Of a stretch of 16,688 bases of DNA, positions 1 to 7,540 are shown piece after piece. The DNA is taken from assembly GCA_036641735.1 (NCBI GenBank), contig JAVWEG010000051.1, forward strand, positions 1 to 16,688. Direction: 5' to 3'. The translations under genes were made by a program, and so were the position numbers. The stretch is from JAGPHI01 sp036641735 (GTDB lineage: Bacteria; Bacillota; Clostridia; Oscillospirales; Ruminococcaceae). The notes under the pieces are model-generated. The model was not told the DNA's origin. It made no database searches and saw nothing but the letters and a program-made list of their open reading frames with translations. Position 1 is the first letter of the stretch; every line of letters begins with the position of its first letter.

Positions 1-297
1 GGACTGATTTATCGTCACCACCGATGCTCCGCTCTCGGATATACAAGTAAGCAGCTGCTGCAACGCGCCTGTTTCGTCTCGCAGCAATGTAACCAGCGTA
101 ATAAGCTCCCGTCCTTCATCAGCATCGAATATACTGTCCTTGTATTTATAAAAAGCAGAGCGCGATATATCCGCTTGCTTTACGGCAGCGGACACATTTT
201 TGGCTCTGCCGCTTGCCAACAAAGCTTTTGCCATAAGTACTTTCCCAAATACTTCAGGCAATATATCAGCATCTACAAGTAAAAAATGTTTTTCCAT
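1..297 (-). CDS. pheB: UPF0735 / PheB-like ACT domain protein (N-terminal part, cut by window edge)
   Basis: The frame starts at ATG (295-297), preceded on the minus strand by an AGAGGAG ribosome binding site, and stays open for 99 codons to base 1, so the C-terminus is outside the window. The protein opens MEKHFLLVDADILPEVFGKV and carries an HTH-like segment reading ISRSAFYKYKDSIF at about residues 51-64. This is the typical start of UPF0735 ACT-domain proteins (B. subtilis PheB). Near the edge, TLLRDETGALQQLLTCISES looks like the start of the ACT fold, a small-molecule (often amino acid) sensing domain. A role in amino acid regulation is known only loosely for the family; the ligand cannot be read here. 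A promoter and a perfect palindrome lie directly upstream. Confidence 0.82.
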   Translation of the reverse strand, partial: MEKHFLLVDADILPEVFGKVLMAKALLASGRAKNVSAAVKQADISRSAFYKYKDSIFDADEGRELITLVTLLRDETGALQQLLTCISESGASVVTINQS

Positions 298-313
298 ATT
301 GTACTCCTCTTGT

Positions 314-325
314 ACACAATTGTGT
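314..325. promoter_or_regulatory. Perfect 12-bp palindrome (ACACAATTGTGT) in the pheB-like leader
   Basis: The 12-bp perfect dyad sits between the predicted -10 box (333-338) and the ribosome binding site of the PheB-like gene, where a repressor operator could lie. Similar half-sites (ACACAA, TTGTGT) recur in the -35 region. That it is a binding site is inference only. Confidence 0.3.
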
Positions 326-332
326 TTGTTTT

Positions 333-361
333 ATTATACAATGTTCCTCTGTAAAACACAA
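333..361 (-). promoter_or_regulatory. Sigma-A-like promoter for the PheB-like gene
   Basis: On the minus strand a -35 box TTGTGT (356-361) and a perfect -10 TATAAT (333-338) are separated by 17 bp, upstream of the ACT protein start at 297. Confidence 0.6.
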
Positions 362-448
362 TAGTTCTCTTGGTAAATACAATTATTTCGTCATATTAGA
401 GATTTAAGACAAAAATAGTGCAAATTATTTAGCTAATATAAATGAAAA

Positions 449-476
449 CCGCGAGCAAATTTTCATTTGCTCGCGG
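449..476 (-). terminator. Intrinsic terminator of the penicillin-binding protein gene
   Basis: There is a perfect 12-bp stem (449-460 with 465-476) and a 4-nt loop, 11 bases past the PBP stop codon. On the minus strand it is followed by a short T-rich stretch (GGTTTTCATTT); the plus side has no T run, so it works for the minus-strand gene. Confidence 0.8.
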
Positions 477-487
477 CATATAGCTAT

Positions 488-2815
488 TTAAAAATGTCCT
501 TCAGCCGTGCAAGTACCTAATGTAGTACCTTTTTTATAATAACCCTGCCCTACTTCAGGGCAAAGCGGCCCGGGATTTGCTCCCGAAGCTTTACAAAACG
601 GTAACACCTCTACATTTTCGCTCACTTCAAAATCCTTGTGAGTAGTGCCTTCCTGCACTGTATCCATAAGGTCGCGCCAAGCTACAGCACCCGGATGCTT
701 TATTTTGTGCGCATTATAGCCTTTTATTTCTTCATTGGCATCATACCCAAACCAAGTAGCTGTAGTGTATTGCGGTGTGATACCCACATACCAAATATCT
801 TTATTCTCATTGGTAGTACCTGTTTTGCCTATGCTGTCCGACGTTTTAGTAGCAAGGCCCGGAGCTGTACCGCCTGCGCCAAGCACGTTTTTAAGCAATC
901 TGTTCATAATATACGCTGTGTCTTCGCCTATTGCCTGTACCTTCATTACATCAGGCTCTAATATCACTTCGCCTTTAGCGTTTACCACGCTTGTGTAGCT
1001 GTGCGGTGTGATATATTCGCCTTTGTTACCGTACATCATATATGCGCCTGCCAGCTCGTACGGTGTCATACCTTTAGTAAGTGCGCCGAGGCACATTGGA
1101 GCTAAATCAACATCGTGCTGTATGTCAAGGCTCTTTACTTGTAAAGTATCATACGCAAAATCAAACATTGTGCGCGGTGTGACACCATAACCCACACGTA
1201 CCGCAATAGTATTGAGCGACTCTTTTACCGCTTGCTCTACTGTAATAAGCTTTTTGGAGTAGCCCGGATTATAGTTAGTAGGCCAATCTATCATTTCGCC
1301 TGTTTTTTCATCCGGTATTTGCTTAAATACATCGTCCATAAATGTGGAAGAATAATTTATAAGGTCACAATCTAACGCCGTAGGATATACCGTAACACCC
1401 TTCATTGTAGAGCCGACTGCTCTACGCATATCTGTGGAACGGCTGAAAGTACGGTCGCCCTCTTTTTCGCCAAATCCGCCAACAGTAGCGCACAGCTCGC
1501 CCTTAGTATTAATAGTAATCATTGCGCCTTGTATAGTTACTGTTTCTTTAACGGGTTTACCGTCATCGCCAAGAATAACCTTGCCGTCGCTGCCTTTTTT
1601 CTCTATTTCGCGCTCAAATTCAGGAAAGCTTTTGCGCTCACGCATTACGCGTTCCATTTCATTTTGCAATTTTACGTCTATAGTGGAATATATCTGCAAG
1701 CCGTCATTATACAGCATACGGGTTGCTTCTTCTCGAGTTAGCCCAAGCTGTGTTTGCATATCGCTTACAACGTCCTCAATTACCTTGTCCTGCGCATAAG
1801 AGGTATATGTTTTTTGAACCGAATTGCCAACGTCTTTTTTCTCCGACAATATAAGCGGCGCTGCTAAAGCTGCTTTGTAATCCGCTTCGTCTTTAATAAG
1901 CCCTTGTGTATACATCTCATACAATACTTGATCTCGACGTTCTTTATTGCGCTCAGGATTTTGCCCCGGGTGAAAGCCTGTAGGGTCTTTAGTGATAGAG
2001 GCAATAGTGGCACATTCAGCTAAAGTAAGGTCACCTACTTCTTTATTGAAATACGAATGTGCGCCTGCCTGTACTCCTGCCACATTACCTGTAAGGCTGA
2101 TAGTATTAAGGTATGCTTCTAATATTATCTGCTTTGAAAATCTGCCGTCAAGCGCTATTGCTCTGAATATTTCGCGAATTTTACGCCCATAATCTTGCTT
2201 TTCATCGTTCGTAATGTTTTTGATAAGCTGCTGGTCTATGGTAGATGCGCCCTGCTTTGTACCATTGCCAAGATATTTGCCCGTTAGCATATGTGACACT
2301 TCGCTTAGCCCTGCAAACACCGTACGCTTAATGCTAAATCCCTTATGCGTATAAAAGTTTTTATCTTCTATCGCAATAAAAGCATTTTGCAAATTTTCAG
2401 GTATATCGTTAATATCTACCCATACACGGTTTTCTTCACCTACAAGGCGCTTATACTCTACGTCCTCACCATCAGGGTGAGCCTCTGTTGGTGTACCTTT
2501 GGCAAATATAGTAGTGGTGTAATTTAATTTAAGATTAGTAAGGTCAAGCAAAGTACCGTCATCGGCAGTTTTTTCAACTACATACATACTTAAAAGTACA
2601 CTTGCTACTGATACCACCATTACTCCGAGACATATACATACACCAATAAAGCGCATAAAACCAAAGAAAAAGCGTTTGCCTTTACCTTGCTTCGGCGCTC
2701 TTTTTGTGCGTGATGTGCCTTGCGCTGTTTTCTTCTGAGTATTAGTACTTTGTGTGCTGCGCACCGTTTGACGTTGCCCATTTTGATTGTGATTATCTAT
2801 TTTAATCAGCTCCAA
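488..2815 (-). CDS. Bifunctional class A penicillin-binding protein (glycosyltransferase GT51 + transpeptidase)
   Basis: This enzyme polymerises lipid II glycan chains and cross-links their peptides at the outer membrane face. The 775-aa protein has a basic, Gln/Thr-rich cytoplasmic tail (1-48), one membrane anchor (about 52-78), a GT51 domain with the catalytic Glu motif EDKNFYTHKG (151-160) and ASTIDQQLIKN (191-201), and a transpeptidase domain with STMK (470-473, nucleophile Ser470), SLN (534-536) and KTGT (665-668). All catalytic motifs are present. Two cysteines in the last 40 residues (CKASG, LCPEVG) resemble the short Cys-containing tails of other clostridial PBP1A proteins. The start is a TTG at 2813-2815 with only a weak AAAGA ahead of it. 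A stop codon lies seven codons upstream and no ATG occurs before residue 54, so this or a nearby non-ATG codon must be used. It has its own promoter and terminator. Confidence 0.95.
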   Translation of the reverse strand: MELIKIDNHNQNGQRQTVRSTQSTNTQKKTAQGTSRTKRAPKQGKGKRFFFGFMRFIGVCICLGVMVVSVASVLLSMYVVEKTADDGTLLDLTNLKLNYTTTIFAKGTPTEAHPDGEDVEYKRLVGEENRVWVDINDIPENLQNAFIAIEDKNFYTHKGFSIKRTVFAGLSEVSHMLTGKYLGNGTKQGASTIDQQLIKNITNDEKQDYGRKIREIFRAIALDGRFSKQIILEAYLNTISLTGNVAGVQAGAHSYFNKEVGDLTLAECATIASITKDPTGFHPGQNPERNKERRDQVLYEMYTQGLIKDEADYKAALAAPLILSEKKDVGNSVQKTYTSYAQDKVIEDVVSDMQTQLGLTREEATRMLYNDGLQIYSTIDVKLQNEMERVMRERKSFPEFEREIEKKGSDGKVILGDDGKPVKETVTIQGAMITINTKGELCATVGGFGEKEGDRTFSRSTDMRRAVGSTMKGVTVYPTALDCDLINYSSTFMDDVFKQIPDEKTGEMIDWPTNYNPGYSKKLITVEQAVKESLNTIAVRVGYGVTPRTMFDFAYDTLQVKSLDIQHDVDLAPMCLGALTKGMTPYELAGAYMMYGNKGEYITPHSYTSVVNAKGEVILEPDVMKVQAIGEDTAYIMNRLLKNVLGAGGTAPGLATKTSDSIGKTGTTNENKDIWYVGITPQYTTATWFGYDANEEIKGYNAHKIKHPGAVAWRDLMDTVQEGTTHKDFEVSENVEVLPFCKASGANPGPLCPEVGQGYYKKGTTLGTCTAEGHF

Positions 2816-2857
2816 ATCTTTATTTGAATTGTATTAACATAACAAAATTATAAATAC

Positions 2858-2866
2858 AGTATACCA
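2858..2866 (-). promoter_or_regulatory. Extended -10 promoter candidate for the PBP gene
   Basis: On the minus strand the sequence reads TGGTATACT, an extended -10 element (TGn plus a TATAAT-like hexamer), 43 bases before the TTG start. The -35 match (TTATAC, 17 bp away) is poor, which is common with extended -10 promoters. Confidence 0.4.
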
Positions 2867-2871
2867 CATTT

Positions 2872-2899
2872 TTAACAATTGTATAAGCTTTTTTACTAT
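2872..2899 (+). promoter_or_regulatory. Promoter candidate for the BofC-like small gene
   Basis: TTAACA (2872-2877) and TACTAT (2894-2899) are 16 bp apart, and the start codon is at 2926. The match is moderate. It lies back to back with the PBP promoter, so the two genes would share a divergent control region. Confidence 0.35.
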
Positions 2900-2925
2900 G
2901 TCAATACTGCATATGAGGTGATGAT

Positions 2926-3213
2926 ATGAAAAAATACACAGCAATAGGAATAATGTGCATATGCTCTGCTATAATAGGCGGCAGTACAGCAGTAATGTTT
3001 GCTGCAAAGCCCCCTGTTAGTAACGAACCTTATTACCTTAAGGATGCTGACGGTAAGGTAGCTTTATACGAAACTGCAAGCCAAAATCCGATAACTGAAT
3101 ATGATATATATACTCGCCTTTTACCTTTTCCCGATGCTGAAGCATTGAGATATGGCATAGCAGTACACAGCCCCGAGGAGCTTTTTCGTCTATTAGAGGA
3201 TTTCGGACTATAG
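2926..3213 (+). CDS. Small membrane-anchored protein with BofC C-terminal-like domain
   Basis: The 95-aa protein starts at ATG with GAGGTG five bases upstream. One hydrophobic segment (about residues 5-26, IGIMCICSAIIGGSTAVMF) should act as an uncleaved signal anchor. It is followed by YYLKDADGKVALYE, PITEYDIYTRLLPFPDAEAL, then GIAVHSPEELFRLLEDFGL. The pattern of a strand pair 'DG-x-val-ala-leu' followed by 'L..GI.V.s.eEL..LLED' is that of the BofC C-terminal domain, seen in B. subtilis BofC and in many short clostridial proteins. BofC itself restrains SpoIVB signalling during sporulation, but the short clostridial versions have no proven role. Its position opposite a cell-wall synthase fits an envelope function, which is inference. 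Confidence 0.75.
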   Translation: MKKYTAIGIMCICSAIIGGSTAVMFAAKPPVSNEPYYLKDADGKVALYETASQNPITEYDIYTRLLPFPDAEALRYGIAVHSPEELFRLLEDFGL

Positions 3214-3273
3214 CAATTATACTTTATTTCACATTTCGTTTCAAGCCTTAGCTGTTTTGATTGCTATTTTTTT
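3210..3273 (+). terminator. Possible terminator after the BofC-like gene
   Basis: ATAGCAAT (3210-3217, overlapping the stop codon) can pair with ATTGCTAT (3260-3267), which runs into seven T residues (3267-3273). The 42-nt loop makes this weak, and the same bases hold the -35 box of the next operon. Confidence 0.3.
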
Positions 3274-3289
3274 GCATAATTGATATAAT
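3261..3289 (+). promoter_or_regulatory. Promoter of the FkbH-ACP-MaoC-SDR-acyltransferase operon
   Basis: TTGCTA (3261-3266) and a perfect TATAAT (3284-3289) are spaced 17 bp apart. The leader is about 24 nt and contains AGGAGG (3307-3312), seven bases before the ATG at 3320. No riboswitch or operator is evident. Confidence 0.65.
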
Positions 3290-3319
3290 TATAGTATTAA
3301 ACCTATAGGAGGTACTATT

Positions 3320-5092
3320 ATGTCTTGCCTATCGTACCCATACGACAGTGCCGCAATTATGCAAAAAAAGCGCGCTATTAAGCGTGAACTAAAAGCTAAA
3401 CCTGACCTTGTGCCTAAAAAGATAGCAATTATGAGCGGCTCTACAGTGGGCGAAATAAAAAATATTTTAGAGCTTTTTTTACTGGATAACGGTATTGAGC
3501 CTACCTTTTACGAGGGTGGATACGGGCTTTTTTACGAAAACCTTATGTTTGACGACGGCTCGCTTGCAAATTTTGCTCCAGATATCATATATATTCACAC
3601 ATCTAATAAAAATATAAAAAATTATCCGTCTCAAAACGATAACGAAAAAGCTGTGCAAGACAAGCTAAATGCAGAATACAGCCGTTTTGAAAGCATATGG
3701 AATGTTGCCAAACGATATAATTGTCCCGTGATACAAAATAATTTTGAATTGCCAAGCTACCGCATTATGGGAAATAAAGATGCTGTTAGTGCTAATGGAA
3801 GAGTGAATTTTATCGAAAGGCTCAATGCCCGCTTTGCAGAGTATGCAGGTGCTAACGAGAATTTTTATATCAATGACATTCATTATTTATCAGCTTCTAT
3901 AGGGCTTGATAATTGGGCAAGCCCCAGTGCGTGGTACGCGTACAAATATATGCTTGCGACGGAGCATATTCCGCTGTTATGCCAAAGCATTGCCAATATT
4001 ATCAAAAGCTTATTTGGCAAAAATAAAAAAAGCTTGATACTTGACCTTGATAATACTCTGTGGGGCGGTATTATCGGAGACGATGGTGCCGAGGGCATAG
4101 AGCTAGGCAGTGAAACACCTACAGGTATGGCATATTCGGAATTTCAGAGCTATCTGAAAGAGCTGTCGCAAATGGGCATTATGCTAAATGTGTGCAGCAA
4201 AAATGAGGAAAGCACAGCTCTTACGGGCTTTGAGCGCGCGGATAGCATATTAAAAAGAGATGATTTTGTAGTTTTTAAAGCTAACTGGGAGCCAAAGCAT
4301 ATCAATGTAAATAATATTGCTAAGGAGCTTAATATTTTACAAGACAGCTTTGTGTTTGCAGACGATAATCCTGCCGAGCGTGAAATAGTGCGCCGTGAAA
4401 TAAACGGAATATCCGTGCCTGAGCTTACAGCGCCTGAAGAATACATTAAAATCATTGATAAATCGGGATTTTTTGAAGTGACAAATTTATCACAAGATGA
4501 TAAAAAGCGCAATGAAATGTATAAGCAAAATATAGAACGCGCCACTTTAGAACAGAGCTTCGGAGATTACACCGATTATCTTAAAAGCCTTGAGATGCAC
4601 TGCGATATAGGTGCTTTTGACACTGAACATTCTGCGCGCATTACACAGCTTATTAATAAAACCAATCAGTTTAACCTTACTACTCGCCGCTATACCGATG
4701 CTGAAATAACCGCACTTATAGGAGATGACAGCCATATCACCTTATATGGACGGCTTGTGGATAAATTTGGCGATAACGGTATCGTTACCGCTATCATTGG
4801 CGCTGTAAACGGTGATACGCTTAACATTGAATTATGGATAATGAGCTGCCGCACCTTTAAAAGACATCTTGAATACGCAATCTTTGACCGTCTTACGGAA
4901 ATATGCCGTAATCGTGGTATTACCACTATAAACGGCATATATTATCCCACAGCAAAAAACTTGTTAGTAAGCGAATATTATGCTACAATAGGATTTAAGC
5001 CAAACGGTGATATTAACGGCGGCAAAAGCTTTATTTATACCGTGCAAAACGAAGAAAAGATGAACAAAGTAATGGAAGTAAACATATTATAA
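3320..5092 (+). CDS. FkbH-type HAD-superfamily (subfamily IIIC) enzyme, acyl-ACP loading
   Basis: Characterised FkbH enzymes take 1,3-bisphosphoglycerate, remove the phosphate and load the glyceryl group on an acyl carrier protein. The 590-aa protein has the three parts usual for the family. An N-terminal SGNH-like region spans about 30-225 (KKIAIMSGSTVGEI). A HAD phosphatase domain carries LDLDNTLWGG (241-250, Asp242 and Asp244), VCSKNEE (291-297) and FADDNPAER (346-354). A C-terminal GNAT-like domain holds DKFGDNGIV and LWIMSCRTFKRHLE (about 481-518), including the conserved Cys of the MSCR motif. All HAD catalytic positions look intact. AGGAGG sits seven bases before the ATG. The ACP gene follows after 13 bp and is the obvious partner. 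No polyketide synthase or NRPS gene is present, so this is not a classic PKS extender-unit locus. Confidence 0.88.
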   Translation: MSCLSYPYDSAAIMQKKRAIKRELKAKPDLVPKKIAIMSGSTVGEIKNILELFLLDNGIEPTFYEGGYGLFYENLMFDDGSLANFAPDIIYIHTSNKNIKNYPSQNDNEKAVQDKLNAEYSRFESIWNVAKRYNCPVIQNNFELPSYRIMGNKDAVSANGRVNFIERLNARFAEYAGANENFYINDIHYLSASIGLDNWASPSAWYAYKYMLATEHIPLLCQSIANIIKSLFGKNKKSLILDLDNTLWGGIIGDDGAEGIELGSETPTGMAYSEFQSYLKELSQMGIMLNVCSKNEESTALTGFERADSILKRDDFVVFKANWEPKHINVNNIAKELNILQDSFVFADDNPAEREIVRREINGISVPELTAPEEYIKIIDKSGFFEVTNLSQDDKKRNEMYKQNIERATLEQSFGDYTDYLKSLEMHCDIGAFDTEHSARITQLINKTNQFNLTTRRYTDAEITALIGDDSHITLYGRLVDKFGDNGIVTAIIGAVNGDTLNIELWIMSCRTFKRHLEYAIFDRLTEICRNRGITTINGIYYPTAKNLLVSEYYATIGFKPNGDINGGKSFIYTVQNEEKMNKVMEVNIL

Positions 5093-5105
5093 GGAGTATT
5101 TTACA

Positions 5106-5348
5106 ATGAACAATGAACAAATAATGGAAGCCGTGCAAGACATATTCCGCGATAATTTTGATGATGATTCTCTTTGTCTTACTCGTGATACCTGCGCTGA
5201 CGATATCGAAGATTGGGACAGCCTAGAGCAAATAAACCTGCTTACTGCTATTGAAAAAAAGTTTTCGTTAAAGTTTCGTCTTGACGATGTACGCGGATTG
5301 CAAGATGTGGGCGGACTTATAGACCTTGTGGCAAGGCTGACGAAATAA
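5106..5348 (+). CDS. Acyl carrier protein
   Basis: The 80-aa acidic protein carries the phosphopantetheine attachment motif DWDSLEQINLL, with Ser39 as the modified serine. Helix II (LEQINLLTAIEKKFSLKF) is typical of stand-alone ACPs. It should carry the acyl group made by the neighbouring FkbH-type enzyme as a thioester. The start has AAGGAG nine bases upstream. The stop codon overlaps the next start by one base (TAATG), so the two are translationally coupled. The motif and context differ from fatty-acid AcpP, which has DSLDTVELVM, so this is a dedicated carrier. It needs a phosphopantetheinyl transferase from elsewhere in the genome. Confidence 0.9.
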   Translation: MNNEQIMEAVQDIFRDNFDDDSLCLTRDTCADDIEDWDSLEQINLLTAIEKKFSLKFRLDDVRGLQDVGGLIDLVARLTK

Positions 5349-5764
5349 TGAATAGTTATACATTTAAAGACATCACAGTCGGCACATTTGCCGAATTTAC
5401 AAAGACACTATCCAATGAGGATATGGAGCTGTTTTATAAATTATCGGGTGATAACAGCCCTATTCATATGGATGAAGATTATGCGCAAAAGCGTGGCCAT
5501 AAGGCTCGAGTATGCTACGGTATGCTATCTGCAAGCCTTTTCAGTACGCTTGCAGGTGTGTATTTACCCGGCGAGCATTGCCTTTTGCACAGTGTAGAGG
5601 CTAAATTTGTAAAGCCTGTATATGTGGGCGATGTGCTTACCGTAAGTGGCAAAGTAAGCGAGGTAAACGAAACGTATAAAGAAATCACTATAAAAGCCGT
5701 GATAGTAAATCAAGACAATGTCAAAGTAACACGCGGCTTAATAAAGGCAGGAATAGAGGAATAA
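5348..5764 (+). CDS. MaoC-like hot-dog fold dehydratase/hydratase
   Basis: The 138-aa protein is a single hot-dog domain of the MaoC/(R)-specific enoyl hydratase family. The catalytic dyad motif reads SGDNSPIHMDEDYA, with Asp35 and His40 in the expected spacing. It is followed by the YGMLSASL helix and the AKFVKPVYVGDVLTV strand typical of the family. Such enzymes add or remove water at an acyl thioester. Here the substrate is presumably the ACP-bound acyl group made by the preceding genes. The ATG overlaps the ACP stop codon and the next gene starts one base after its stop, so all are co-translated. A non-catalytic or thioesterase-like role is possible for hot-dog folds, but the intact dyad argues for hydratase/dehydratase chemistry. 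Confidence 0.88.
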   Translation: MNSYTFKDITVGTFAEFTKTLSNEDMELFYKLSGDNSPIHMDEDYAQKRGHKARVCYGMLSASLFSTLAGVYLPGEHCLLHSVEAKFVKPVYVGDVLTVSGKVSEVNETYKEITIKAVIVNQDNVKVTRGLIKAGIEE

Positions 5765-5765
5765 T

Positions 5766-6497
5766 ATGCCAAATACTTATCTTATAACAGGCGCGTCCAG
5801 TGATGTAGGCGCAGCCCTTATAGAGCGATTATATAAAGACGGAGACATATTTATCGCGCAAGGTTCAGGCGATTTAGCTAATCTTGCAGAGCTTTGCCAA
5901 AAGTACAAAGGCGCTATAAAAACATATGATGTAGACCTTACCTCGCCCGAAGCATTAAGCACGTTTATCTCCGATGTGCAAAACAGATATCCCCTGCCAA
6001 CTCATATTATACATTTACCTGCTTTGCGCGTGATAAACGCAAAATTTAAGAGCTTTAACGAAGAGCGTTTCGCTCTTGATATGAATGTGCAGGTAAATAG
6101 CGCCGTTAGCATTTGCAAGGCTTTTGTACCGCAAATGGCAAAAGCAAAATGCGGCAGAGTATTATTTATGCTTACCAGCTATTTAATAGGTGTACCGCCT
6201 AAAAATACCGCCGCATATATTATGGCAAAAAGCGCCGTGCAAGGGCTTGCCAAAAGCCTTGCGGCAGACTATGCCGCAAGCGGAGTAACTGTAAATTGCG
6301 TAGCTCCTTATATGATGCAAACAAAATTTTTAAAAGACACAAGCGATTTAATAGTAGAAGCAAGCGCCGAAGCAAACCCTATGGGGCGCAATGCGCACGT
6401 AGAGGACGTAGTGCCTGCAATGGCATTTTTATTAAGTGAAGAAGCAAGCTTTATCACAGGTGTTACCTTGCCTATTACAGGAGGGTACGTATTTTGA
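5766..6497 (+). CDS. Short-chain dehydrogenase/reductase (FabG-like ketoreductase)
   Basis: The 243-aa classical SDR has a Rossmann cofactor motif TGASSDVG (8-15), Asn107, catalytic Ser138 and the YxxxK pair Tyr151/Lys155 (YIMAK), and ends with a normal ITGGYVF tail. Length and order match FabG-type ketoreductases. Two usual marks are altered: the sixth position of the TGxxxGxG motif is Asp rather than Gly, and the NNAG motif is replaced by HLPAL (83-87). The active-site residues remain, so an oxidoreductase is likely, with a substrate or cofactor preference that may differ from fatty-acid FabG. A likely task is reducing or oxidising the ACP-bound unit. GAGGAATAAT just before the ATG provides the ribosome binding site. 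Confidence 0.88.
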   Translation: MPNTYLITGASSDVGAALIERLYKDGDIFIAQGSGDLANLAELCQKYKGAIKTYDVDLTSPEALSTFISDVQNRYPLPTHIIHLPALRVINAKFKSFNEERFALDMNVQVNSAVSICKAFVPQMAKAKCGRVLFMLTSYLIGVPPKNTAAYIMAKSAVQGLAKSLAADYAASGVTVNCVAPYMMQTKFLKDTSDLIVEASAEANPMGRNAHVEDVVPAMAFLLSEEASFITGVTLPITGGYVF

Positions 6498-7489
6498 GCG
6501 AGCTAAAATTTCGCCTTGCCATATATAGTGACAAGGCGAAAATTATCGCGTTTATGGATGCAAATTGGGGCAGCAAGCATCCACTTGTACATATAGCTGA
6601 ATATTTTGATTATTATTATTCAAGCTGTTCAGATAATAACGCACTGCAATTTGCTTTATGTGAGCAAGACGATGTACTTATAGCGATAGCAGGATATATC
6701 CTTACTAACAAATGCGAAAGCCCCGATATATGGGTGTCTATTTGGTGTGCCGTAAAAGGGCAAAACGGCGCAGGGCTAGAGCTGATGAACGCTTTGCCAA
6801 GCCTTACACACGCAAACGTAATGGCTTGCAATAATATACGTGAAAAAACTATGCCGTTTTACACGTTTTTGGGATATACAGCAGAACGTTTACCTCATTA
6901 TTATCGCCTTGCAGATAAAAGCGTTTATCGCGTGGCACAAATTGCCGATAAAAATATATTGCCTGTGCCAAACGGCGAAGCACTTTGTAAAATTAATTCT
7001 TGTGAACAATTGTCAAATGTATTCACTCCAATACAAGAAATAAAGCCATACAAGGACATATGGTATTTATCAAGAAGATATTTTAATTATCCGCATCAAA
7101 AATACGATGTATGGGGATATTTTAAAAACGGCAAGGCTTTGCAATTATTAGTGACACGCACTGTAGATGTAAACGGTGTAAAGGTGCTGCGTATAGTGGA
7201 TTATATCGGCAAAAGCAAGGATTTTGCGCTATTGGGCTATGGGATAAATGAGCTTATGCAAAATGTAAATGCCGAGTATGCTGATATGTATTGCTACGGA
7301 ATAAGCGCAGATATTATTGCTAAAGCAGGGCTTTGCGAGCGCAAACGTGACGATATAAACATCATACCGAATTATTTAAATCCGCCGCTATATGAGAATA
7401 CAGAATATTTCTTTTTCACATCACGTAGCGATAATTTTATGATGTTTAAAGCGGACGGTGACCAAGACAGACCTAATATAAACGCATAA
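6494..7489 (+). CDS. GNAT-like acyltransferase candidate with C-terminal KADGDQDRPN motif
   Basis: The 331-aa protein starts at TTG (6494-6496), which overlaps the SDR stop codon by four bases and has AGGAGGG (6479-6485) eight bases upstream; no ATG fits better. The first half (FRLAIYSDKAKIIAFMDANW, then MPFYTFLGYTAERL at about 117-130) resembles a GNAT N-acyltransferase fold. The second half (YLSRRYFNYPHQKYDVWGYF, VLRIVDYIG, then KADGDQDRPN at 319-328) looks like a second GNAT/FemAB-like domain. From memory, proteins with this C-terminal motif sit in bacterial surface-polysaccharide clusters, but they lack a firm biochemical assignment. Being the last gene of the operon, it would suit transfer of the finished acyl group from the ACP to an acceptor. 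That role is inference. Confidence 0.65.
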   Translation: MSELKFRLAIYSDKAKIIAFMDANWGSKHPLVHIAEYFDYYYSSCSDNNALQFALCEQDDVLIAIAGYILTNKCESPDIWVSIWCAVKGQNGAGLELMNALPSLTHANVMACNNIREKTMPFYTFLGYTAERLPHYYRLADKSVYRVAQIADKNILPVPNGEALCKINSCEQLSNVFTPIQEIKPYKDIWYLSRRYFNYPHQKYDVWGYFKNGKALQLLVTRTVDVNGVKVLRIVDYIGKSKDFALLGYGINELMQNVNAEYADMYCYGISADIIAKAGLCERKRDDINIIPNYLNPPLYENTEYFFFTSRSDNFMMFKADGDQDRPNINA

Positions 7490-7492
7490 TTA

Positions 7493-7532
7493 AAAAAGTC
7501 TATTGCAAATATAAATTTGCAGTAGACTTTTT
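7493..7532 (+). terminator. Terminator of the FkbH operon
   Basis: An 18-bp stem (7493-7510 with 7515-7532) has one G-U pair and the loop ATAA. It starts four bases after the acyltransferase stop and ends in five T residues. The A-rich 5' arm lets it also act on the opposite strand. Confidence 0.88.
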
Positions 7533-7540
7533 ATCTGTTT

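Noticed and set aside
1..297. TetR-type regulator, suggested by the SRSAFYKYKDSIF helix
   Set aside because: The MEKHFLLVDADILPEVF start and following ACT-like region fit the UPF0735/PheB family; TetR proteins place the helix-turn-helix differently and lack this N-terminus.
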